From assembly GCF_021530565.1 (NCBI RefSeq), contig NZ_JAKGBI010000029.1:1-49550 (forward strand): a DNA stretch of 49,550 nucleotides. The letters run 5' to 3'. The position numbers were made by a program, and so were the translations under genes. The DNA is from Pseudoalteromonas sp. SMS1. Lineage in GTDB: Bacteria; Pseudomonadota; Gammaproteobacteria; Enterobacterales; Alteromonadaceae. Of the stretch, positions 32,257 to 43,400 are shown piece by piece (within the stretch, counting starts at the first letter, position 1; each line of letters opens with the position of its first letter). Below the pieces are notes generated by a model that searched no databases, was not told where the DNA came from, and saw only the letters and a list, made by a program, of their open reading frames with translations.

Positions 32257-32934
32257 ATGAGAGTAGAGGAGTTAGTGCTTTGGGAGCGCTGGAAGTCTGA
32301 TCAGTGTATTCAGTCACGAGAATCAATCTTCAAGCTTTACCAAAGCTGGGCGCAAATAGAAGCACTCAGTTGGTCGAGAAAGTTGCGATTGCACGGTGTT
32401 GAGCAAAATGATTTTATTCAGTGTGCTTATGTCGGGCTATTGGATGCAATGGACTCGTTTAAGCCTGCGCTGGGTAATAAGTTTAAGACATATGCGCAAT
32501 ATCGTATCAAAGGCAGTATTCTGAATAAGATTTTTAGTTATTCAGAAAATGGAACCTATTTACAAAAGTGCAAGGTTGACTCCGAAGACTTTCTCTTGAT
32601 GGAGTCGTATGAAGAAAATCTAGACTCGTGCGATGATGTGTTTTCTGACTGGGTATCTAATCTCGCGATTGATCACCTGTTGTCTTTTTCTTTTAATGAA
32701 TATGAACATTTATTGATTAAGGGTGAAACATATTCACAAACAGAGACCGCGTTATTAGCGCAAAAGTGCCTGAATACTGTAGACGAATTAGAGCAGCCTA
32801 AGCCAATCATTCTAAAGCTGTACTATTTGAGGGGATACAAATTTAAGGAAATTGCGCACGCACTAGATTTGTCAAATGGCAGAGTAAGTCAGCTATACAA
32901 AGAGGCGATAACAGAGCTCAGTAGTCGAGTTTAA
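32257..32934 (+). CDS. fliA: FliA, sigma-28-type RNA polymerase sigma factor
   Basis: 225 residues from the ATG at 32257 (an in-frame GTG precedes it). Region 2 is seen as DFIQCAYVGLLDAMDSF, FKTYAQYRIKGSILNKI, and region 4 as LKLYYLRGYKFKEIAHAL, DLSNGRVSQLYKEAITEL. These match the FliA family of sigma factors. In canonical systems FliA drives late genes (flagellin, stator, chemotaxis), none of which are here, so this copy should serve a dedicated regulon. It ends the 26-gene operon and its stop lies 5 bp from the stop of the convergent 100-residue gene. Confidence 0.85.
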   Translation: MRVEELVLWERWKSDQCIQSRESIFKLYQSWAQIEALSWSRKLRLHGVEQNDFIQCAYVGLLDAMDSFKPALGNKFKTYAQYRIKGSILNKIFSYSENGTYLQKCKVDSEDFLLMESYEENLDSCDDVFSDWVSNLAIDHLLSFSFNEYEHLLIKGETYSQTETALLAQKCLNTVDELEQPKPIILKLYYLRGYKFKEIAHALDLSNGRVSQLYKEAITELSSRV

Positions 32935-32939
32935 TGACG

Positions 32940-33242
32940 CTACTTTTTCACCGATGCAAGCTTTACTAACTCTGCTATTTTTGGGTCTTTAGAAGCGCTT
33001 GATTGCACTTGAGAAAATATAGCTTCTACCATATTTTTAAATTCAGCTTCTTGTGCGAAAGCATGACCGAACCTCGCTTCTAATACCCCAGCTATTTTCT
33101 GTTTTAAATCTTTATCTGGATTTTTGCTGTTAAACTCAGTTTTATTTGATTTTTTAACAGTCGACGTATTTCTAACTGGCCTCTTTTTAGACGAGGATAC
33201 GGTTTTCGCATGATGGTTAGAATGACTGACTGGCTTGATCAT
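32940..33242 (-). CDS. Small basic protein convergent with fliA, unknown function
   Basis: A 100-residue protein. Residues 1-45 are Lys/Ser/Thr-rich and probably disordered (KPVSHSNHHAKTVSSSKKR); residues 46-100 are helical (DLKQKIAGVLEARFGHAFAQ, EFKNMVEAIFSQVQ, KIAELVKLASVKK). No known family recognised. It starts 2 bp after the stop of the upstream TPR gene, so the two form an operon. Size, disordered N-terminus, helical C-terminus and position beside fliA recall FlgM, the exported anti-sigma-28 factor, but no FlgM motif is clear. Alternatives are an export substrate with the TPR protein as its chaperone, or an inner structural part. Confidence 0.7.
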   Translation of the reverse strand: MIKPVSHSNHHAKTVSSSKKRPVRNTSTVKKSNKTEFNSKNPDKDLKQKIAGVLEARFGHAFAQEAEFKNMVEAIFSQVQSSASKDPKIAELVKLASVKK

Positions 33243-33244
33243 AT

Positions 33245-33823
33245 TTAAACCTGGTTTTTGTATATATCGAGCAATATAGATGTTTTCTCAACATCTGTTT
33301 CAGCTTGTTTTTCCGTTTCTGTGTTTTCATCTTCTACAACTGGCTGCTCGTCAGTTTGCTCACCTGAAAGTAAAGATATGATATTGCGTACATCATCATT
33401 AAGCGCGATGTTTTCGTTATTTAGTTCTAAACCTTTACGAAAAGCTTGTATGGCTTTTTCTTCCTGATCTAAAAGTAAAAACTGAATGCCCGCAGAAAAG
33501 TGCAACAGGTACGATGATTCATCTAGAGAAAGCAGTATATTTAAGTGGGTCTCGTAATCAATGGATGCTTGTGAAACCATGGCAAAAAATACGTATTGGT
33601 ATCTTGCGATGTGCATATTCGGGTCAAGCATGACTGTTTTTTCAAACGCTTTTAACGCCTGTGCAGTATCTTGTTTTTGAGCTAGTTCAGACGCCAGTAA
33701 AAATTGCAATGCCGCGTTATCTGGAAATTCCAAAGTGGCTTGCTCTATCAATGCGATAGTGTCTTCTTGCCCATTATTCATGGCTTCAATAATGGCTTTT
33801 AACGAGCTGTCTAGTTTGTTCAT
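33245..33823 (-). CDS. Small TPR protein, possible secretion chaperone
   Basis: About 192 residues from the ATG at 33823 (a TTG 9 bp upstream is possible). Three or four TPR-like helix pairs are visible (LQFLLASELAQKQDTAQALK, AFEKTVMLDPNMHIARYQ, IQFLLLDQEEKAIQAFRKGL) followed by an acidic, disordered tail rich in Glu/Thr (residues 150-178). The size is close to class II type III secretion chaperones (SycD/IpgC type), which are three-TPR proteins. It is transcribed toward fliA and divergently from the giant YD-repeat gene. Chaperone function is inferred from fold and context. Confidence 0.75.
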   Translation of the reverse strand: MNKLDSSLKAIIEAMNNGQEDTIALIEQATLEFPDNAALQFLLASELAQKQDTAQALKAFEKTVMLDPNMHIARYQYVFFAMVSQASIDYETHLNILLSLDESSYLLHFSAGIQFLLLDQEEKAIQAFRKGLELNNENIALNDDVRNIISLLSGEQTDEQPVVEDENTETEKQAETDVEKTSILLDIYKNQV

Positions 33824-34454
33824 AATGCTCAAGTCTTAATTAAATATAGCCCTAATTTTCTCACCTAAGCGCGCGCGAGGCAATAACTGATTGCCATTGG
33901 AAAGAAAAAATATGGCTCGCTTTGTGTTTTGAATTTGCTAATAAATGCTTATGTTTGGCGAGTTTATTAATGCTTTTAGAATACATGTTTCGAATACTGC
34001 TATTTGACACATAAGCCAGTTTATATTCAAAGATTATTTCTCTATTCAATAAGTCGCTATCTTATTTGAACTATCTCGCAGAGCGCGCTCGATTTTCATC
34101 CTGATTTAGCGCCTAAAAAATCGTCCCTATACTTTGAGAAAATAGGACGTAACTCTATTTTCAATGCGATTTTGTTCGTGACTGAGATAAGTAGTGAGCC
34201 ATCCACTTATCGATGCGCATACTATTTGATCATTTATTGGTTACGCCGTCTTGCAATGTAAATCGTTGGTAATTTGTGGGTATTGAACTCTTGAAATTCT
34301 GTCAAGTTTAGTTATACGGACACGTGTTACTTGTCACAAAAAAAAGCAAAAAATATGGATTTTCAAAAATAAATTCATTTTTTTTCAAAGAAAATTAAAC
34401 TTTTTTTGAAAACAGAGGAAGAGGGTTATAAATAAGAAAAAAATAGGTAAACAA
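33824..34454. other. Divergent intergenic region between TPR gene and giant YD-repeat gene
   Basis: About 630 bp without a supported gene, very AT-rich toward the right (A-tracts at 34330-34400). Possible sites: a perfect hairpin GGCAAT/ATTGCC at 33879-33895 just upstream of the TPR gene, and CTTGA/TCAAG at 34290-34306 followed by TTATAC (34312-34317), a weak promoter for the giant gene. No clear sigma-28 consensus is seen on either strand. Confidence 0.4.
33879..33895. promoter_or_regulatory. Inverted repeat upstream of the small TPR gene
   Basis: GGCAAT and ATTGCC are perfect 6-bp arms around a 5-base spacer, 56 bp upstream of the TPR gene's ATG on the minus strand. It could be an operator for the two-gene minus-strand operon. 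No regulator can be named. Confidence 0.3.
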
Positions 34455-37400
34455 GTGGGTATTGTATTCTCTTCAGAAAGTCTAGGCATTTTTGGACACT
34501 CTCTTTCATCGTTAAGCGGGAAACAAATAGGGCAAAGTAACGAGTCTGTGTTTGTGAATGCGGCGACGGGTAATCTGGTTATTCAAAACAAAGACGAGCA
34601 GGTAGCAGGTCTTGGGCAAGGATTAGGCGTTGTTAGAACTTATAACAGTGAAGGTCACTTTGATGGTGACAACAATGACCAATGGCGATTGGGCTTTTTA
34701 AAGAAAATAGTACTAGAAGGCGCTAAAAACTCGTCTTCAAGTGTGGTAATTCGCACTACAGCTGATGGATTTGAGCAGCGCTTTTCATATGATACTGCGC
34801 GTAAATTATATGTCAGCAAATCAGGTACTGGTGCTGATGATACGCTCCAATATACGAGTAGTGGCGCTGTTTTAAAGCAGGATGGCACACAAGCGCAAGA
34901 GTTATATGACACGTCAGGCCGACTCACTGCCATCGAAAGTGCGCAAGATCACAAAACCACGATTCAATACTCAAGCTCGACTGGTCGAGTGGCAAAAATT
35001 ATAACAAAAACTGAAACGGGTACTGAGACCACAGCGCTTTTATACAATGCGCAAGGTTTATTGGAGAAGTTGGAAGTTCAGTCAGGCACGTCAAAAGCAT
35101 ATAGCCGCGTTTATTACGGTTATGACACACAGAAGCGCCTTTCTTCTATCAAAATAGACCTCACTCCTGAAGACAATAAAGTGTCTGACGGCAATGTGTA
35201 CGAGACCAAGTATACCTACCATGGGTCGAGCAAACGTGTTCATACAGTCAGCCAATCTGATGGCACCTCATTAACAATTAGTTATGAGGCGCATGGTAGT
35301 GACTTTAGAGTTAAGACCTTGACTGATGGTGAGGGTAACCAAACCAGTTATGATTATGTCAGTGCAAACCATACAGCGGTTACACTGGGCGGCGTGACGA
35401 CAGACTACTTCTTTGATAATAATAAACGCTTAACGTCTGTTGCTCGCATAGAACAACACCAAATTGTCAAAGAACAATACAGCTATGATGCGAACGGCCG
35501 ATTGAGTGAAATTAAAAATGGACTCGGCCATTCAACCCACTTTGAATACGATGCGCATGGCAACATAACAAAACAAACCGATGCTGACGGCGTGACGGTA
35601 ACACGTACTTACAATAGTGATAATCAACTATTAACTGAACAAACCGGTCAAAATATTACACGTAACATATATGGGAGCAATCAGCGCTTACGTTTCAGTA
35701 TCGATGCGGAAGGTGGGGTGGTTGAGTATAACTATAACGCATTGGGACAACGTACTGCCCAGCGTGTATATACCGAATTAAAGTACACGGGGAATGTGTT
35801 CACAGAGTCTGCGCTAGCACAATTTGTTGGTACTGTGGTCAAACAAGACCAAGAGCTCACCCAATATGATTACGACTTTAGGGGCCAGCTAAATACACTG
35901 ACTCGTTATAGTGATGTCAATGCGCAAGGTGCGGGTACTGGTGTGATTAGTACCACTATGTACGTCTATGATATTCACGGCCGTTTATTAAAAGAGACAA
36001 GGCCGCAAGGGAGTGATCAGAGTACGTCATATAGTTACGATGGTTTAGGTCGTATACTGACGAAAACAGAATCGAATAAAGCGGTGACTGCGTATAGCTA
36101 TGATGATGCGAATCAACGCATTGGGACACATTTTGCCAATGGCCTTTGGCAAACCGCAGTGTATGATAAAGCCGGCATGTTGGTATCGCAATCCAAAGGC
36201 AATGCACTGGGGGCAGATGACCTTGGTGTAGAGCGCTTTTATCACGATACGCAAGGGCGTGTTGTTGCGCAGCAAAATGCGCAAGGTGCGCGTAGCTATG
36301 TGTTTTATGATGATGTCGGAAATCGCGCAGCAACGGTTAATTCGTTGGGTAAAGTGACGCGATACTGGCATGACAATGCGGGGAAACAGATTCAAGTCAC
36401 AGAGTTTGCAACTTTATTGTCTACTTCGGGGTGGCTCAACAGTGCTGGCGGCGTGACTAAAACATTGGATTGGCTGGATAGTCAATTGAATACGATGGCA
36501 AATCATGCAGACAACCGGACCCGCTATACATTGTACACGCCATCGGGCAAACCTGAATACAACGTTGATGCGGATGGGTTTGCTACGCAATTTATTTACA
36601 ATGAACTTGGGCAGCTTGTCGAAGAGAAACGTTATAAAACTGCGCTGAGTAGCTCAGCATTAAAGCGAATTAATCAGCCTATTTTGACGCACCAATGGGA
36701 TAATTATGATGCGTCACCTGCTGGTGCAACTATGACCCCCACCTTTGATGCAGACTACGGTGCCCAAGTAATGGTCCTAAAAGGCAGTGGCAAAGAAAAT
36801 GGCTACCGTTTGCGTGGTGATAACCGGGTGAATTGGCAATCTGAGCAGCGCACTATCTCTTGGGACATGAAATATGCAGAAGCTTACACGATTTTTATCA
36901 GTGTAAATACCACCGCTGGCCACCGCTACATCACGTACAATCAAGGCGCTAAGTCGCCTTATATGAACGGACAATATGCTCATCACTTCTTAGACGTAGA
37001 CACCACGAGTGGAAAGTGGACAACGGTGACGCGCGATCTCGTCGCAGATTTAGCGGCGGTGCAACCCAATGTCACTATTACGAATATAAATGGCTTTTTG
37101 GTGAGGGGGTCTGGTCGTATTGGCGAAGTGCGCCTTTCTGGTTTAAATGCGCAGGCCAGTGCGCGCGATGCGATTTCAAAACACTATCAGTATAATGCAA
37201 ATGGCCAAGTTGAATATACGACAAATGGCGATGGCTATGTGACGCGATTCTATTATGACCAGGCTGGAAACGAAATAGCCCAGCGCCAGTATAAAAATAC
37301 TGGCACGCCAGGACACATCACTGAAACTGCGGATGACCTGATATCTCATACATTTTACAACCAACAAAGCCAAGTTGTAGGAAAGCTGTCCTCCATAGGC

Positions 37401-40400
37401 GCTTTGACGACGTTTGAATACGATAAAAATGGCCAGAAAATTACTGAAACGCAGTATCTAACTCAAGTTAAAAATCACGTTATTGGGAGTCCACTATCTG
37501 TGCCAAATGGCACGACAGTGAGGCAAGCCTGGACCTATACTTCTCTGGGGCAAATTGAAACCCACACAAAAGCAGATGGCGGCTTAGATAAGTTTACTTA
37601 TGATAAGGTCGGGAATTTGGTTCATCGCCAAACCTTCGAGTCCAGCTCAGCGGCGGGCGTCACGCAAACTAATGCGGTCGATGATTTTAATGACAACGCC
37701 ATTGATGGTTTTACTGTTTCTGGCAATACATCTAACTCTATTGAAGTTGCTAATGGCAAAGTTAAATACACCAGACTAGCATCCGCAAAAAGTGAGTGGC
37801 CTTCCATTATTTCTAAGCAGTCGTTTGAGCTTGCGGACAATGTATCAACCAGTATCGAAGTAACGACTGGCAGCAAATTGAGTGGCATGTATTTTTATGG
37901 TGGGTTGGATAACTCGGGAAGCTGGGCTGCAAAAACACTAGATAGACATGCGGTCTATTTTGATGGAGTGAATATCAGTTCGGGCGTTGTCAGAAATGGT
38001 ATCACCCAAGGATATAAACCGCTGCTTGCATTGTCAGAAAACACCACTTACGTGGTTAATTGGTCTACTACCGAGAAGACAACGACCTTAACGGTATACC
38101 CAAAGGGTCAGCCACATGAAGCGGTTTCAGTAACTGAGACGACAAAGGATTGGAGTAATCGTGCGAAGCTACGTTTCTACAACAATCCTAGACCAGGTGC
38201 CAGTAACGCTGAAGTTTACGTCGACAACTACAAATTACGTTCATTAAACGAAGTAAGTAGTACCCGTTATCAATATGATCTATTGGGTAGACAGGTTGCC
38301 ACATTAGATGGCAATGCGTTACTAGGGGATAACCGCAATCACCCGGTTGATACCGCAAACTGGGAAGTCTATGACCCCACCCCTGCTGGGGCAATCATGC
38401 AAGCGCAATATGATGCTGAATATGGGGCAGAGGTACTGACGGTTTCAGGTTCTGGTAAAAATAATGGGTATAGACTGAGGAATTCAGATCGAACGAATTG
38501 GGATGCACAAAGCAAAACCATTTCCTGGGATATGAAGTACGCTGAGAGTTATACGGTATATATCAGTGTCGCCACCCCTAAAGGACATCGTTATATAACC
38601 TACAACCCTAGCAACAGCGCTTCTTCGATCAGTAACGGGTATGCGCATATCAGCTTACCGACAACCACGACCAATGGACAATGGCATACGATTACGCGTG
38701 ATCTCGAAGCCGATTTAAAATCGGTAGAGCCTGATAACCACATTACGAATGTGAGTGCATTTTTGATACGTGGTTCTGGCTCAATTGGTAAGATCACCCT
38801 AAGTGATATTGATCAGGCAGAATTGACGCGACGCGGCATTACAACTGGGACCAGTTTAACGCAGGGATTAACCGGGGCATTTGCAGCACAAGGCGACCAC
38901 ACGCAATATGATGTACTTGGCAATATTGTGTCTTATACAGACAAAGTAGGGGCCAAAACACGTTATTTTTACGATGCACAAGGTAATCAACGTTTTGAAG
39001 TAGACGCGCAAGGGCAGGTAACAGAGTACCGCTATAATGGCTTTAATGAACGCACGGATGTACTGCGCCATCATACTCCTTTGACAGAGGCCCAAATTGA
39101 GTCGGTGAAACTAAAAGGTGGATTGATCACCAATCGGTTAGCCAATGGCCAGACCATTGAAAGCTACCTTAGAGCAAGTGTTTCGCAAGGTGATGCGTTT
39201 CATGAGCGAGTCGACTATGACGCGAGAGGACTCGTAGAAAAGCAAATCGATGCACAAGGTTATGAAACAACGTTTGAATACAATGCATTTGCTCAATTGG
39301 TTAAGCAGTCACAACAGACGCATTTTACGTATGCAGATAAACTCGGTGGAAATAGCCGCAAAAAGACAGTTGTGTCGTCGCTTGAGTACAATGGCCGAGG
39401 ACTGCTGCTTAGTACAACTGAGCGATATGGCAGTTCGTCTACCACAACGAGTCAAACATATGATGCATTTGGTCGTGTGCTAACGCAAACGGATGCAAAT
39501 GGCAGCACATTAACCAATCACCATACATTGAATATTGCATCAGATCATGTGGGCCGTGTCGTAACTATGTCACGTGTGGTTGATGGTGCTACACGTCGTA
39601 TTGAGACACAATACGATATGCTAGGGCGTAAGTTGCTGGTGGAACATGCATCAGGCCACACAACGGCATATGCGTATGATGATGCGAGTAACAGCATGAC
39701 CGTAACGCAAGCTGATGGCTCCTCAGTCACAACAACGCGTAATGCGTTAGGGCTGATAGCGAGCGTAGAGCAGCTTGATCGTATTGGACAGCGGGTGAGC
39801 TTAAGTGAGTACCACTACGATAAGAATGGTAATCTCACCGAGACATATACCAATGGCAAATTAGCCTCTTTGACACAGTTTGATCGCAATGATCGCGTGC
39901 ATTTGGTCACCGACGGTGCTGGGCGTCAAGTTGAAACACACTATGACAAAGTAGGTCGAGTTATTGCGAATGTCGTTGACCCTGATGGGCTCAAGCTGAC
40001 GACGACGTTTTCGTTTGAGAAGCATGGCTCAAAGGTCACTAAAACAGAGCAAATCAAGACTGTGATAAGTGGCGGTACTGTCAGTGCTGGGACGCCTAAT
40101 GTCACGCAAACCATATTTGATGCCAAAGGTCGAGCACGCTCTGTGACGACGATGCAAGGCAGTACGGTACAAAGTAAAACAGAGTTTGTGTACAACGCTG
40201 CAGGAGATGTCCTTAAGACGGTTGATGGAAGTGGTGCTGAAGCGGTTTCTAAGCAGTACGAATATGATGCGTTTGGTCGTTTGATTAAAACGCAGCAAGG
40301 CGATGAAATCACGCGCTATAGTTACGATAAAAATGACAACCTGATTAAAAAGGTTGAGTTGTTGGGGAGCAAGGTTAAAAACGACGCATCACTTGGAAGC

Positions 40401-43400
40401 AACAGCCCAATTGATGATCAACGTATTAGCTATTTTGTTTACAACGAATCCAATCAAAGAATAGCCGAATTTACAAGTTCAGAAATTAAATATCGTTCAG
40501 CGAGTAGTCGCGGGTCGATTGGCATCGTTAATCCGATTGAGCCTCCCGTTGTGATTGACCCTATTACGCCACCTGGAGAGGTGATGAGCGTAAGTTCAGG
40601 TGCCCAAATAAGCAGCGCGTTGGTGTCTCAATCTGGAGGTGCTGTCAACGGCTATTTAACGCTCAATGGATCAGCAAAATACTTCGACTATGATGTCAAC
40701 GGCAATCTTATTGCGACACATCAACTCAGTGATGTTTTAGAAGTAGGCCATACTGAGTTTTCTCATGGACAAAGTGTCAGTTTAAGCACGGGTGAGTTCT
40801 CATATACAAACATTGCCAATGCCCTTGCAGGTGCCAAATCTAAAAACAAGATATCGCACTATACGGCCTATGATGAAAATGGTCGTAAGTCATTATCAAT
40901 TAACGCTGATGGCGGTGTAACACAGTGGGTATATGATGCTCAAGGGCGCGTATTTGAGAGAATTAATTGGGGACAGCGTGCGACAATTAACGCGTCTGGT
41001 TTTAGCAAGCTTGCTCAGGGGACACTGGTGGCAGCTGATTTAACTCGATCAGGTGCCGCTTATGCGGATCAAAAAATAAAGTCCATTTATGATCAGTTTG
41101 GTCGAGTTCACCAAAGCATACAATTACTCGAAGGCAATACGGCAAGTTTGACGCAGAATGATTACGATGCGGCGGGTAAACTTGTCAAAACAACGCGATA
41201 CGCAACAGCGGTGAGCTACAACACGGTGATTGACAGTAATGCGCCGATCAACAAGCCGGCCGCTTCAGCACAAGACCAAGCTAGTCATATGTTCTATGAT
41301 GCTGCTGGGCGTCTGCGTTTTACTGTGGATGCGTTAGGTTTCGTTACTGAGCAGCGCTACAATGAAGTCAATGACATTATCAGCAGCATTGAACACAATA
41401 CCTCTGTATTAGCTGTCTCGTCACTGCAAACTAAGTATACGAACAGTGAGCTAAGTTATAGTGATTTGGTAGCGCAGTACGGCGCTAGCGTACTGACTGG
41501 TGCCCGCGTGAGTGAGGCGGCATTTAACGCGCTCGGAAAGCTTACGTGGCAGCGCCATGCCGATGGGACCACAGAATCATACACGTACAATACCCGAGGC
41601 GAGAAAACCAGTCATACCAATCAAAAAGGGGCTACATGGACTTATGATTATGATAATACTGGCCGTCTTTCCTATGAACGAAGTCCTTCACAAACGATTC
41701 ATAACTGGTCAAATGGCAGTCTCTCAACCCTCGATGGTGTTAATGTAACTAAACGGTTTGAGTATGACGGCTTGGGCAATGTGATAAAAATCACAGAAGG
41801 CGCACAGAAAAATAAAGTGTGGCAAAGTGTAGTTGAAAAAGCCGTTACCCACTTTGAGTATGACAATGCGGGTCGTCAGACTGGAATGAGGCAAGAAGCA
41901 ACACGCAATTCACCTGCGACTGAAAGTATTACCAAATATGATGCGTTAGGACGAGCAATAAGATCAACGAAAGGTGCGGATTTAAGCCAAGCTGTTAGCG
42001 AAACGAACCCCCATGTGACTCAGTTGAAGATTTACGACAGTGTCGGAAATGTGAGATTTGAAGTGAGTGGGGACGGGAATATCACGGAGCGTCGCTACAA
42101 TGCGCTTGGGCAAGCAGTGCAGCTGATAAAGTACGCCGATGAAACGACAGTCAGAACTGGGCAGAACCACAATATTGTGCTGTCTGATATGGTCAACAGC
42201 GGTGGCGCAATCGTTTCGGACAACCCACTGAATTTGCAAGTAAACGCATCAAAAGATAGATCTATTTTGACAACTTACGATGCCGCAGGTAGAAAACAGC
42301 GTGTCAATATTGGTAATCAGTCAACTCAGTTTACCTACAATGCGTTTGGCCAAGAGATTAAATCAGAGAAATTACTCTCGGGTAGCTTTGATACCGCAGG
42401 ATATCGTGCATTAACGAACTATACGTATTACAACGGATTAGGCCAAAAAGAGGCCACTGTTGATGCGGGTAAATTCCTCACTACGTGGAATTATGATGCA
42501 TTTGGTGCTGTGAAGACGCACACAGAGTATGCGGTAGCACTGACTGGCAGTATTAGTGGCACAAGTGTGCCAACAGGGCAAGCGGGCAATAGCACGTATG
42601 GTCAAAATCGCGTAACTGAATATCACTACGATGATATGGGACGTGTACTTCACACCGTGCAATCTAACGTGAACATTGCTGATTTTACACACTCGGCGAA
42701 TTTTGAGTTTCATTCACACCTTATTTCCTCGTTTGAATATGACGCTCTCGGCAATACCATTTCGTCACAAAAGCGCACTGCAAATACGGGGGATTTGTCT
42801 AAGGTCACGGCGCAGACTTTCGATAAATTTGTCAGTGAATATGATGCTGTGGGTAGGCTTATCCATACTGCGAGTGAGTCTGTTGCGAAAACTGAGCTCG
42901 ACACCAGCCAATTGCAATCGCAAGCCATAAATATCAAAACTGGGCGACGTTACACAACGATGGCATATGATGCTTTCGGCAACATGGTGAAACGCACCGA
43001 GCACGCAAATTCAGGCAGCGTATCTTCATCCACATTGGATATCACTGCACCATCAAGCAGCAATCTTGATAAAGTGACGCAGCATGAGTATAACGTTAGA
43101 GGCCAATTAATTGCTGAATATGATGCTTTGGGTAGCAAGATTACTCATCGCTACAACGCATTAGGTCAGTTGATTGAAACCAGACAATCTTACAATGAAT
43201 GGAATCACGCAAATGAGCATTACTCATTCAGTTATCAGTATTATCATTTTGATCGTCAAGGCAATTACTTAAGCTCAAGCAGTAAAGTCGGTGGCTTGCC
43301 AGTAGGTGTGTCATTCAATGAGACAACGGGTGTCTTGAGTGGTGGTATACACTTCATCTCATTGGATGACGGCATTGGAGGGTACTCAACGGTCACAATT

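Noticed and set aside
13756..32934. Interpretation as a lateral (flag-2) swimming or swarming flagellum
   Set aside because: Lateral flagellar clusters carry their own lafA flagellin, motor genes and full-length fliG, none of which is present here.
33861..34049. 62-codon minus-strand ORF upstream of the small TPR gene
   Set aside because: It lies in the AT-rich divergent promoter region and overlaps the candidate operator; composition looks non-coding.
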